Part shown: one piece after another, positions 24,946-35,896 of the stretch | Layout: each line of letters begins with the position of its first letter | Numbering within the stretch: position 1 is the first letter of the stretch | NCBI GenBank assembly: GCA_030063045.1 | Contig: JAQSEB010000181.1 | Coordinates: 310,001-374,000 of the forward strand | Reading direction: 5' to 3' | Origin: Pratylenchus scribneri | Taxonomy: Eukaryota > Nematoda > Chromadorea > Rhabditida > Pratylenchidae | DNA length: 64,000 nucleotides | Notes under the pieces: model-generated | Seen by the model: only the letters and a program-made list of their open reading frames with translations | Databases searched by the model: none | What the model was told of the DNA's origin: nothing | Made by a program: the position numbers and the translations under genes

Positions 24946-25371
24946 CAGGGGTGCCCCATCTCAAAAACTCAAAATTTTGGCATTCGGGTCTACAAATCGG
25001 AAAATTCGGGCAAAATTCAGGAAAAAATTTTCAAAATTCTGGCAAAAAATCTGGCAAAAACGTTTAAAAAACAATTTAAATGTTTATAAATTTTTTTTTA
25101 TTCTTCATAACTAAATTATAATTTGATTTATTTGAGCTTCGAGTAGTGAAATATAAGTTTTAATTTCTCTCGCGGGGAGAAAATTTAGCAAAAAATGGCC
25201 GTGCAGCGAAAAATTTTGCCCATTTTTAGTAAAATTTTAAAAACCTGGCAAAAAATTGGCAAATTTTGAAAAAACTGGCAAAAATCTGGTATCGACAAAA
25301 TTCTGGCAAGATTCTGGCGGAACATCAAAATTCTGGAAAAGGCTTGAAAATCTGGTATTATGGCACCCCTG
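24946..25371. mobile_element. hAT-like MITE, CAGGGGTGCC ends
   Basis: CAGGGGTGCC...GGCACCCCTG inverted ends. Flanks AATAATAT (24938-24945) and GATAATAT (25372-25379) match at 7 of 8. Subterminal DNA carries TTCTGGCAAAA repeats and the motif GGCCGTGCAGCGAAAAATTT, shared with the elements at 37764 and 57174. Confidence 0.88.
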
Positions 25372-25489
25372 GATAATATATTAAAAGAAAAACAAAACAC
25401 AAAATAAATAGACCAATTTAACCAAATTATCAATTGACCATAATAAATTTAATTAATCTATGTGTTTGTCTTTTCATATTAAGTGGCGT

Positions 25490-27066
25490 GTTGATATAAT
25501 ATTCCTTTTAATTAAGTAATTGGATGGAATTTATAGAGTTCGAGTTCATGTGAAAAAAAACAATTTGTCAATTTTTTTTATTTTTTAACTTTTATTTTTT
25601 TACTATCCATAAATCAATTCTAGATGCACCGAAGGGGTAAGAAAAATACGAAAATTTTATTTCTCAACCTTTGCTAAAATTGGCCAAAAAGCGATCGTCT
25701 GTCAACTGTCTAATTTTAATATTAAGTCAAAAACATGGCCCAATTTTCTGATTTCTTTCCCTCTCTCTTTTTCTTGTTTGCGAGTTTGCGACTTTTTTTG
25801 TGTCCGAAACTCAGCGAAAATCTGATATGCCTAATCAAAACAAGTCACAAATCATTCAAGAACTCATTGTTGTTTTTGTGCTATTTTTTTATTCTGGCCA
25901 ATCGCCAATCAATCTAAATTATTAATATGGCACTTGTTGAAAGAGGAGAAGATGGCGACGAATTAAACGATTTCCAATTGGTTATTAAATTTAAATGCAT
26001 TATTAAAAAAATTTATAAATTAAAATTTCCAATTTCTAATTTAAATTTTTCGATCATTTTTATTTCTAATTTTTTGCATTCTAATTTTTTTTGCATTCTT
26101 ATCAATCTATGGTTAAACAATACAATAATTTTATAGCTATTTTCTGCTCTATAGTATTGTTGATTAAAAATTGACAAAAATAGTTATAAGGCCCAAAAAC
26201 TTCCCTTTGAGAATTATCTATTAATAAAATGACAAATGAGTTGTGATTTATGATTTGACCTCTGTTTGCTTATTAGATTCAATGTGCTTAATAAACTACA
26301 AATTGTCGAGACTCGGAAGATATTATAAAAGAAATATATCGGAAATAATGTTAGTATTTCCTATTTCCTCTAAAATAAAAACCTTCTTCCATAAAATATT
26401 AAATTTTTTACCAATTATAAAAATATTATATTTCCTTTATATTTAAATTGGTTTTGACTCAAAATAAAATGTTTCTAAAAAATAGTTCATAAATATTTGT
26501 TTTTTTTGAATTTTCCTTTTCAAAAAATTTTTAGTTTATTTAAAAAAAAATTATTTAGCCAGTTTCATGGATTCATATTCGAAACTTTAATCAACCAAAA
26601 ATAATTAATTTAATTATTAGATTTGGTTTACTTTTTCCGGTTTTAAAATGAACTTGAAATTTTGAAATTTAAGATCGTGAGAAATTTTCTTTGGTAATTA
26701 AAATGCACGAATATTATCATCCATTTTTGTCCTATGCAATTTATGAATTTTTGGTAAACCAAATGCCAATATTTAGAGCATTGGGGATTAAGAATTTACG
26801 AAATTTGACTTCTATTTTATCCATAAAATTTAAGCAAATGCCAATTTTGGTAGGCCTAATTCCAACATTTAGCATTGGGGATCGATCACAAATTTGGCAT
26901 TTGGCGTTGACCCCCTCTTACGCCTTACCAAAATGGTCAAAATATGCAATTACAAATAAGATCAAATTCAGTTTTTTGCCCCAGAAATACAAATTTTATT
27001 CATTTAGAAAATTTTAGAAAAATAAAAAACTAACCCTTCCTTCCCTTCTACTATCAAAATCTAAAA
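25490..27066 (+). promoter_or_regulatory. upstream region of tautomerase C with core promoter
   Basis: It is homologous to the tautomerase B upstream region from about 25600 on: GTTTGCGACTTTTTTTGTGT (25784) and CCGAAA, the CAAGTCACAAATC fold-back arm, GTGCTTAATAAACTACAAA (26284-26302) and TATAAAAG (26324-26331), 736 bp before the ATG. No SDR gene and no SDR-proximal half lie further upstream; the region abuts hAT and minisatellite DNA. Confidence 0.65.
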
Positions 27067-29196
27067 ATGCCTGACCATCAAATCTACCACGCCAAGGGTG
27101 CATTCACCGCTGAGGAGAAACGAGAAATGGCCAAGCGGATTACAAAAAATTACGTCGACGATGGACTGCCCGCATTCTACGTGAATGTGCGTTTCATCGA
27201 ACTGGATGATGACTCATTTTTGCTTGGGGGAAAATTCCACAAAAAGTTCATTCGTCTTGAACTCACGCATGGTGCTCGTCAAATGGAGAAACCGCGTGAA
27301 GTGAACCATTTTTTCGACAGATACGAGCAAGCCTTGGCACCGTTTATCAAGGAAAAAGGCTACGATTGGGAGGTAAAAAAAATTTTCAAGATTTGATTCC
27401 ATTTTTTAATGAGAAATATTCAAAATGAAGAAAAAAAACATTGAAAAATGGCTAAAGGGGTTATTGAAATTGACGAAAAGATTTTAACAGTTTAATGGTT
27501 TGTCCTATACAAAATGGATAGATGATAGATCTCTTCGAAACGCATCATTTAATAATGATTCTGCTTAGCATCAAGCTATTTTAGCTTAGTTTTGAACCAA
27601 AATCATGAGCTAGTTTAAACGGTTTAAAACCTTTACCCAGGTATATGGATATGGATCTAGGTCAAACCTTGAAACCGCTACAATTTTTTGCCATTTTTAA
27701 TACTTTTTTGCCAAATTACAAACAATATCTTCCATTTTTTAATTCTCTCTACAAGTTTAGTCCTTAAAATCCCTGTACCAAAATCCGTATTGCGACACTT
27801 GCGGACGAAACGGTCTGAAGTCGAAATTGGTAAAGCTGGAATGGCATTGTTTATAGCATATTATTAGGCATAAAATTAGCTACAAAATGACAACAAAAGT
27901 TTTGATCAATGTTGAATATTCACCGAGTTTTTACCAAAAAACCGTTATTTAATTAAAATTGTGAATTTTGACGGTTTTTTGGCCATAACTCGGTGAATAC
28001 TCAAAATTTGCCAAACCCTTAAATGACATTTTTTTAGCTAATTTTGTGTCTAATAATATGCTATAAACAATGCCACTCCAGCTTTACATCTTCGGCACCA
28101 GAGCATTTCGTCCGCAAGTGTCGAGTCCGCAAGTGTCGGCCAACCCTAAAATCGTAAACATCAAAAATCTCTTTACACATATAAAAATATTTCTCTGTAA
28201 ATATTTTTAGATATATAGTGATTTAGTGTGCGTATGGATTTTTTTTCTACTAATTTTTTAGTTTAGTTATTTTGATTTTATAAGGATTTTGGTTAAAATG
28301 GTAAAATTTTTGTTCTTTTAAATATGGCAAATACAATTAAATTTTCGCAACCGTCTGGGGTCGATTCCACAATAGACAAAGGGTGGTACAAATATGGGCG
28401 ATTCCACAATGGTACAAATATAAAGTTTTTGACTTCTAATAAATCAGAAACTGGTTTTAGACCCTACAAACCTTATACTATTTTGTAGATCTCATCGAGA
28501 CGCATCGAATGGTATATAATATGTTAGCTTTTTGCCCAAAATAAGAAAGTTTAAAAGCAAAATCTGGAAAAATAGTTTAAATGGTTTAATACTCTTTAAT
28601 TTTGACCAAATCATGACAAATTGTATACCATTAGATGCGTCTTGATGAGATCTACAAAATGGTATAAGGTTTGTGGGGTCTAAAACTAGTTTCTGATTTT
28701 TTTAGAAACCAAAAACTTTATATTTGTACCATTGTGGAATCGACCTAGCACCTTTCGCAACACCTATGTGGAATTTAAAAATGGGTAATTGTCGTGGTTA
28801 TCTGTACTCATATTAGAAATTTTTTTGTGATTCTTATTTACTCATATTTGATTGTAAAACAAAAAAAAATGATTTTAGATAATTTTGAGGGTAAAAAAGT
28901 GTTAATGTGAGTGCAAATAACCGATAGGTATATATAAAAATGCACTGCAGGTTATTTAAATTGATCTCCCCAATAATTGCTGAAAAGCGATTCGCCCCAA
29001 AAATTTCTAATAAAAAAAATATAAAATTTCAAAAGTATTTTATTGTAAAATTCAGATCAGCATTCTCGAGGTTGATCGCGATTTGTGGCGCGTAAATGGC
29101 ATGGTGCCGCCTTTTCCGCATACTAAAGCCGAACAACTTTGGAAGAAAATGGACAAGGGAGTGCCCTACGATGAGAAGGACAATGTGCCAGCCTAA
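27067..29196 (+). CDS. tautomerase C, cis-CaaD-like tautomerase superfamily
   Basis: Exons 27067-27372 (102 codons) and 29056-29196 (46 codons plus TAA) give 148 aa. Exon lengths and the Met-Pro start match A and B. It is the most diverged copy: KNYVDDGLPAFYVNVRF replaces DLYQTYGLPRFYVNVRF, and exon 2 has VPPFPHTKAEQLW. The frame is intact. Its intron is enlarged to 1,683 bp by at least two MITEs (27786-28145 and 28360-28745) while the splice sites remain normal. Changes near the presumed active-site loop suggest altered substrate preference, but that is only inference. Confidence 0.86.
27786..28145. mobile_element. MITE family CGACACTTGCGG, copy 1 (tautomerase C intron)
   Basis: Fold-back element with ends CGTATTGCGACACTTGCGGA and TCCGCAAGTGTCGGCCAACC. 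Flanks CCAAAATC and CTAAAATC match at 7 of 8. Arms contain TTTATAGCATATTATTAGGC and a central TTTTTTGGCCATAACTCGGT-like segment. Confidence 0.85.
28360..28745. mobile_element. fold-back MITE GGTCGATTCCACAAT
   Basis: Ends GGTCGATTCCACAAT...ATTGTGGAATCGACC with long arms (GGTACAAATATAAAGTTTTT). A 37-bp segment is duplicated at the left end. The core shares TAGATCTCATCGAGACGCAT with the SDR1 intron MITE. Confidence 0.75.
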
Positions 29197-29476
29197 AGGC
29201 AGCGAAAGAATTATAACAAAAGGAGTGCCGAAATAAGAAAAGGGAGATGATCGAAAATTAAAAAATAAATGGAATAAAAGATGTTCAATTTCAATAATTT
29301 TTTAAATAAATTTTAAAATGTCAAAATTTACTATTTCTATCATCTATTTGCTTATTAAAGAAATTTCTTAAACTTTTGAACAATTCCAATTTAATATTAA
29401 AAAATAATAATGTTAAAAAATGAGATATATTTAATCGTGAATAAATAATTTTAAAATGTAAATTGGATAAATGGAT

Positions 29477-29820
29477 CGTACTGCGACACTTGCGGACCAA
29501 ACGGTCTTGTGCCGAAGGTGGTAAAGCTGGAGTGGCATTGTTTATAGTATATTATTAGGCATAAAATTAGCTATAAAATGATTCAAAAGTTTTGGTCAAT
29601 GTTGAGTATTCACCGAGTTATGGCCATAAAACCGTCAAAATCACAATTTTAATTAAATCAACGGTTTTTTGGCCATAATTCGGTGAATATCCAATATTGG
29701 TCCAAGATTTTGATGTCATTTTGTAGCCAATTTTATGCCTAATAATATGCTATAAACAATGCTTCTCCAGCTTTACCACCCTCGGCTCCAGACGGTTTCG
29801 TCCGCAAGTGTCGGCCAACC
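29477..29820. mobile_element. MITE family CGACACTTGCGG, copy 2
   Basis: Ends CGTACTGCGACACTTGCGGA...GTCGGCCAACC with a perfect 8-bp duplication AAATGGAT (29469-29476, 29821-29828). Confidence 0.88.
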
Positions 29821-29881
29821 AAATGGATAAGCTAGGCATAGCTAAAACTGTTGGAATTATATAGATTTATAAAATAGATTT

Positions 29882-30118
29882 GGTACTTATACGGTTTAGG
29901 TCCCCTTTTTTCCTTGAAGAGGAAAAAGTGGAGGAAAAGTGAAGGGTTCCCCCCTAGGGTGATGGGATTAGGGTTAGGGTCATTCAGGGTTAAGGATGGG
30001 ATAAAATCATCTCATCTAACCCTATACCCTATCCCTTACACCCATAGGGGGGACCCTTCACTTTTCCCCCACTTTCTCCCTTTTGAAGAAAAAAGGGGAC
30101 CTAAACCGTATAAGTACC
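29882..30118. mobile_element. fold-back MITE GGTACTTATACGG, copy 1
   Basis: Long inverted repeat: GGTACTTATACGGTTTAGGT at the left, complement at the right, arms about 90 bp. The loop holds GGATTAGGGTTAGGGT-like and AACCCTA motifs. The flanking direct repeat is AGATTT. Confidence 0.85.
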
Positions 30119-30179
30119 AGAGATTTGATATGGCCTATAGCAACAACAACTTTTATGGCCTATAAAAGCTGATTTTATG

Positions 30180-30560
30180 ACACAAAATTTTGGCATGGCG
30201 ATTTTAAAGAAATTGTAATGGCCATCTTTTATGGCTATAAAAATGAATTTTCTAGAACTATTGCCAATTTATAATTAAATCAACAGACTTTTATTTTTAT
30301 GGCCATAAAAATGGATTTTCTAGAACAATTGCCAATTTATAATTAAATCAACAGACTTTTATTTTTATGGCCATAAAAATGGATTTTCTAGAACAATTGC
30401 CAATTTTTAATTAAATCAACAGACTTTTATTTTTATGGCCATAAAAATGAATTTTCTAGAACAATTGCCAATTTATAATTAAATCAACAGACTTTTATTT
30501 TTATGGCCATAAAAATGGATTTTCTAGAACAATTGACAATTTATAATTAAATCAACAGAT
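30180..30560. repeat. 68-bp tandem repeat, about 5 copies
   Basis: TTTTCTAGAAC recurs at 30248, 30316, 30384, 30452 and 30520, exactly 68 bp apart; the unit also holds TTTTATGGCCATAAAAATG, itself palindromic. The last copies are nearly identical, suggesting recent expansion. Confidence 0.95.
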
Positions 30561-30639
30561 AATTTATTAATTATCTAAATTAGAATATGATCCAATTACA
30601 ATTGTCTTTAAATAATTAAGCAAAAATTCCAACCCTTTA

Positions 30640-31660
30640 ATTTTTCTCTTTGTTCATGCCATTGGCAATAGCCATCAAGAAAATATCTTCTTATTATTTA
30701 ATAATTTAACCAAAAATATTGTTCGATTTTGTAAATAAAAATATTTTCGCCATTTACGCTTGAATGAAAATGTTTTTAAAAAATTTTTCCCAAACAATTG
30801 CATTGCCGATGATCGTGCCCATACAATAAAAATTCCCTCGAATTGCCCATTTTCAACCCCAAAAATTTCCCCCTCTTTGTCCCTTCTCAAATTTTTCTTT
30901 TTGCCATTCGAATTAAACTTCTTCCGCTGTCCAATATTTTCCTTGGAAGGAATTGGAGGAAGTGGCTCCGGCAAAACAAATGAAATGAGCCGCGCAATAA
31001 TTTGGACTGGGAACTTGTATTTTTGAGTTTTGAAGGGAGGGAGGGAAGCTGTCGGGGACAACAACGGAATTTGATGGGATGGCTGGAACAAAAAACTGGA
31101 GGGCAAAAAAAGTTTTTGGACGGGGGATGGCTGATGGGCTCAATCCACAATTCATGGAAGGGGCAACGGGCAAAATGGGAAAGGCGTGATCTTATGAGGG
31201 AGGTTGCTGGTTGCGGGATGGGGGGTGTTTGGAGGCTGGAGGCTGGAGGGAAGGGAATTGGATGGGCAAAAGAACGGAAGGACAATTGAGGGAAGAAAAA
31301 GGGAGGAAGCTGACGGTGTATTGAGGTTTGAGCTTTGAGGGAAGGGGAATGGAGGGAAAGGTGAAGGCACTTTTGGAGGAGGAAGGGGAAGGGTACTGGA
31401 GGGGAAGTAAAGAGGTAAAAAAATGGGAAGAAGGGAAGGAGATGGGCCTTGGAGGGAAATGGGTGGGTGGTATATGGATGGTGGATGAAAAAATTGGAAT
31501 CGGTTGCCAAAAAAAGGGGCACAAGAGAGGGCAAAAGGCAAAACAATAATGTTATTCTTCCTTCTCCATTCCAAAACTCCCTCTTTTTTGCCTCTAGAGA
31601 TGAGGGCCGGCAAATCCCCGAGGCCGAATTTTATGGGGAAAAAGAACATTGAGAATACCT
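30640..31660. other. strand-asymmetric purine-rich tract
   Basis: From about 31020 to 31520 the plus strand is overwhelmingly G and A with many GGG/GGAGG runs, so the minus strand is Pro/Ser/Phe-rich in every frame. No frame has motif or splice support, and I do not call a gene. Confidence 0.6.
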
Positions 31661-31690
31661 TAATAAGGGTAATTGAAAAAATACGGTAAT

Positions 31691-31807
31691 ATGCCATTCA
31701 TACGAAAATTTTTTGAAGAGGTGGGCATCAACAATTTTGTAGTCGGGGCAAAATTTGTAGAAGAAAATGAGCGGAGGGCGGATCGCAATTTTGATGATGA
31801 TTTTTAG
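31691..31807 (+). CDS. candidate small ORF or exon, 38 aa
   Basis: An ATG at 31691 runs to TAG at 31805-31807. The peptide (MPFIRKFFEEVGINNFVVGA, then an acidic tail ending FDDDF) has balanced composition and moderate GC, unlike the flanks. A second short frame (MRAGKSPRPNFMGKKNIENT...) precedes it at 31601 after a TCTAG. I do not recognise either; they could be exons of one undetected gene. Confidence 0.25.
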   Translation: MPFIRKFFEEVGINNFVVGAKFVEENERRADRNFDDDF

Positions 31808-32821
31808 CGCTTTGAAAATTAAATTGTCATCTCAGTTTTGAAAATTTATTTTACGGCTACAAACAGCGAGCGAATATATTCTGCCATTCCTTCAATTGCT
31901 AGGAATAAGTCGGGTATTCCCGCCCGTTGAAGATTCCCCGGTTTTAGACGTTCCAATATTGCGAATATGCTTTATTCAGTAATTGGCAAAAAGGTTCAAA
32001 TAGAATGGTGAGGGGGTTTGTTGGGGAAAGAAGCAAAGTGGATAAAAGCGATTTAATTAAATAGACAAAGGCAAAGGGGTGAACAACTGTTCGGGGATCA
32101 AGCAAGAATTTGGAGTAGATATTTCTAAAGGGCAATGTGAAAGGTTGAAGGCCCTAAGGGGCATCACAATGACCATTTTAGCATTTTCCATATGCCACTT
32201 TTGAGATTTATTTTTGAGAAACCAGACCATTCCATTATTTTGACCACAATTTTGACTATTCCTCAAATAAGCAAAATGATTTGTGCGATTCGATAGCCAT
32301 AAAATTTTAACTAAAAATTGGCTTTAAATTTTTTGACAATTTAAAACAATTTCTACATAAATGAATTTCCAGTAAAAAAAATGATTTTGGACTTATAAAG
32401 TTCGGAAAAATTTTCTTCCTCATTTTCAGAAAAATCCGCTATCTTCCTGTCGTTTTTTTGATCCATTTTAGGCTTGAAAATAAATATTTCGAGATTTTTA
32501 TTTTTAAAATTCCTTCATCCATCCTTTTATCCGAATGACATTTCTATTTAGTTATCTCATCAATTTTATTTTATTTATTTTTAAACAATGTCAGGTCCAA
32601 TATTGGCACTTTAATGTGATTTGGCAATTTGAGACATGAAAATAAAATATTTTGGAATTCTATTTTTATATTCAAAAATATTCATAACCAATCTTATAAA
32701 GAAAAATATGGAAGGAATAATGGGTATAACAATAAAATGCAAGCAAAATATTTTAATTCCATCAAATTTCTATCATTTATTAAATGCAAAATTTATTTTC
32801 AAAATATAGAAAATATATATC
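31808..32821. other. intergenic DNA left of the Ginger element
   Basis: About 1 kb with scattered short frames and no recognisable product or element. Confidence 0.5.
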
Positions 32822-33079
32822 TGTTGCAGCTAATTTGCGGAATTAGCTAATCCCGGGACTAGCTAGCTAAAATGCGGAATCCGCGTTTTAGCTAGCCGGC
32901 CTAGCTAATCCTGGGAATAGCTAGCTAAAACACGGATTCCGCATTCTAGCTAGCTAATCCTGGGAATAGCTGACCCAGGCCAGCTAATTCCGGGAATTCG
33001 CAGCTAAGTTAGCTAATATTGGAGAAATTGAAATAAATTTAATAAAAAATAAATAATTTAATTAAAAATCGAATTTTTT
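32822..33079. repeat. Ginger left terminal inverted repeat
   Basis: It pairs with 35432-35690. The outer ~190 bp is GC-rich and self-complementary in patches; the inner ~65 bp is AT-rich (AAATAATTTAATTAAAAATC) and almost perfectly conserved between ends. Confidence 0.93.
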
Positions 33080-33237
33080 AATTCGGACATTTAATAATGA
33101 ATAAATCAATATTTTTAAAATTCAAAAATAATTTTCCATTATCCCAAACAATTATTTACATCGAATGTCATTTCTATTTTTATAATTTATTTTACAAACT
33201 CGAAATAATAAATTATTAATTAAATCCTCTAGAAATT

Positions 33238-35279
33238 ATGGAAGCAAAATTCGAATCAAAAATTGAGAATTTACCTATTATTTCCCGCGAAGAATATGCC
33301 ACAAAATTACAACGATTAATTCAACTGGAAAATGATCATTCTATCAAGAAAGCAAAGAGCGATTATCGATTGCTGGACAAATTTGACATTTTGGAATTGA
33401 ATGTGGAAGGAGTCAGGGTGCAAAAACTGATCAAAAAAGGCACGGAATTACGCTTTGTTTGCAAAGAGGTTTTTTAATTTATGTTTATTATTAAATATTT
33501 AAAAATTAAGGACATTTTCGCAGTGATAGACCGGGTTCACGAGGAATTGGGACACAGCGGACGAATAAAAATGTACTATCGACTGGCAGAAACATATGCA
33601 AATATAACTCAAGAGATTATTAGCGCATATTTGTCTTTATGCGAAACATGCCAATTGAAAAAACCTGCAGTGCGCAAAGGAATTGTCACGAAGCCGATTG
33701 TATCATCCGCAATGAATTCCAGATGCCAGGTTTATTTAATTAATTAAAAATTCTTATTAATGAAATAATAATTGTTAAGGCTGACTTGATTGACTTTCAG
33801 TCCGAACCTGACGGCCCCTTCAAATATGTGCTCTCCTACCAAGACCACCTCACAAAATTCTGCATGATTCGGCCGCTGAAATCAAAAACGGCTGAAGAAG
33901 TGGCAATGCAATTGGTCGACATCTTTTCAATTTTGGGGGCGCCGGTTCTGCTGCACACCGACAACGGGCGCGAATTTACAGCAAGCAGGGTTAAATTTAT
34001 TAATTAAAATGATTAAATTTTATTTTTAAAAATTAGGTCATCGAAGAAATCCACAATTTATGGCCAAATTGCAAGATGGTGCATGGCTCTGCCCGCCATT
34101 CACAATCACAAGGATCAATTGAGCGCCTGAACCAAGAAATCCGCAAAATGCTGGCCTGCTGGAAAAAGGACAACCATACGACAAAATGGAGTGAAGGCCT
34201 GCGATTTGTCCAATGGCAAATCAATTCTCGTCTGCATGAAGGTTTTATTTTTGATTAATTATTTTTTAATATAAAATATTCAGGAATAGGTCGATCACCA
34301 TACAAGGCCATGTTCGGAAGTGAGGCAAAACTGGGCATTCAAAAAGCAAATTTGCCGGAAGATGTCAATGAATTAATCCACAACGAGGAGCAATTGAAAA
34401 TGGCATTGAATGAAGACATTGATGAGGCGGAAGAGGCATAAGCAATCGAAGAAATTGATGATGCGGAAGAGGCGGATGAAAATAATCCATCTTCATCAAA
34501 TGAGGTTTTAATTTTATTAATCATATTAAAATTAATCCAAATAATTAAAATAATTAATTAAATGATGAAAATTTTGTTGATAATTTTCAATTAAGGTTTT
34601 GTGCGTGGTGTGTGGAAAGAAAGCAGGCGCCCACAAATGCAGAAAATGCCAGAAAACATGCCATGCAATTGCGCCATGTTCGGTGAAAGAAAATGAAGCC
34701 GAGGAAGGATATGGCACCAATGTGCTTTGCCAGCATTGCAACAAAGAAGAAAAGGCATCGGAACAAAGGAATGCAGCCAAAAAATCTCAAATGAAACAAG
34801 CGGACAAAATGCTGAACAATTCCGCCAAACGCTTCCCACTGCAACAAATTGGCGCAACAGTGATGGTCCCAATCCCTGATGTGGACAGAGGCCGAGCGGA
34901 ATTTGGCAATGTGAAAGCCGTTGTTTTGGAGGCAATTTCATTTATTCATATTTAAATATTTTAATTAAAAATTCAGGTGAACGAAGAAGGACTGCACAAA
35001 CTCGGCACAGAACATGGCGTATTGGCACAGCGATTCACCTCCAACCAATTCACTCCATGCAAAGAACATTTCATTGCAGCCGAAAATGTGCCACCAGGAA
35101 AGGAGATCAGTCTTCGGGAGGCTGCCAGGAAGTCATCAATGGGAACAGGTCAAGGCTTTTTCAAATGCGGCTGCACCAAAACATGCAAGAAAGGAAGCTG
35201 CAAATGTTTCAAAAACAATTTGAAATGCAACAGCAAATGCCACAGCTCAAATCCATGCGATAATAAACATGAGGATTAA
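33238..35279 (+). pseudogene. Ginger integrase/transposase with one in-frame stop
   Basis: Exons in phase: 33238-33468, 33511-33729, 33780-33989, 34037-34241, 34284-34509 (approximate end), 34596-34931 and 34977-35279 (TAA), with mostly 42-50 bp introns. Exons 1-2 hold an HHCC integrase zinc finger (H-x4-H in VHEELGH, C-x2-C in CETC). Exons 3-4 hold the rve/DDE core: Asp in ADLIDF, Asp in LHTDNGREF, Glu in SQGSIERLNQ, spaced D-58-D-37-E. Exon 5 ends in an acidic stretch interrupted by TAA at 34439-34441, after which the same frame runs on. Exon 6 has a Cys/His-rich cluster (CVVCG...CRKCQKTCH). The last exon ends in a CXC-type Cys array (KCGCTKTCKKGSCKC). In the family the protein cuts and inserts the element. 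The junction of the last two exons uses a GC donor. One nonsense change in otherwise perfect frames suggests very recent inactivation, or a sequencing error. Confidence 0.9.
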
Positions 35280-35431
35280 GAATATTTTTCTTTCAAAATA
35301 AAATTTTGTTGTTGATTTTACTTTATTTTTGATGCTTTATTTAAATTATTCTTGATTTTATTATAAATAAAAATTTTAAATTTATTTCATATTTCTAATT
35401 ATAATTATCGGATCTAAAATCAGGCATTGAG

Positions 35432-35690
35432 AAAAAAATTCGATTTTTAATTAAATTATTTATTTTTTATTAAATTTATTTCAATTTCTCCAATATTAGC
35501 TAACTTAGCTGCGAATTCCCGGAATTAGCTGGCCTGGGTCAGCTATTCCCAGGATTAGCTAGCTAGAATGCGGAATCCGTGTTTTAGCTAGCTATTCCCA
35601 GGATTAGCTAGGCCGGCTAGCTAAAACGCGGATTCCGCATTTTAGCTAGCTAGTCCCGGGATTAGCTAATTCCGCAAATTAGCTGCAACA
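35432..35690. repeat. Ginger right terminal inverted repeat
   Basis: Inverted partner of 32822-33079, ending ...CCGCAAATTAGCTGCAACA before the TATC duplication. Confidence 0.93.
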
Positions 35691-35825
35691 TATCTATTAT
35701 AATTGCTATCTATTCTAAATGCATAATAAATATAACCAAATATTTTCTAAATATTTTTGCGCAATTTCATAATTTTAATTTCCATTCTGAAAAGTGAAAT
35801 TCCACAAATTAATTTTCATCAAATT

Positions 35826-35896
35826 TTAAATCTGCATTAATTTAATTAAGGCTTCTGCATTGTCCAATTTATGAATTGCACATTTCACCCAATTTC
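35826..35896 (-). CDS. candidate terminal exon of unknown gene
   Basis: After a TTTTATAG acceptor the minus strand reads NWVKCAIHKLDNAEALIKLM then QI and TAA. Composition looks coding and the border is good, but no upstream exon on this strand was found. Confidence 0.3.

Larger units (their letters stand above)
32822..35690. mobile_element. Ginger-type DNA transposon, nearly complete
   Basis: 2,869 bp bounded by long terminal inverted repeats (32822-33079 and 35432-35690, about 258 bp, nearly identical) that start TGTTGCAGCTAATTTGCGG and end with the complement, so the element is TG...CA. It is flanked by a 4-bp direct repeat TATC (32818-32821, 35691-35694). Inside the repeats are nested palindromes of AGCTAGCTAAAA and GCGGAATCCGC. 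It encodes one spliced integrase-like protein. Long inverted repeats, a 4-bp duplication and a retrotransposon-type integrase are the established hallmarks of Ginger elements. Confidence 0.93.

Noticed and set aside
24071..24964. Phe/Ser/His-rich frames on the minus strand
   Set aside because: Explained by the 56-bp minisatellite; three overlapping frames are open at once.
30887..31697. Pro/Ser/Phe-rich frames up to 219 codons on the minus strand
   Set aside because: Caused by the purine/pyrimidine asymmetry; all three frames look alike and none has a domain.
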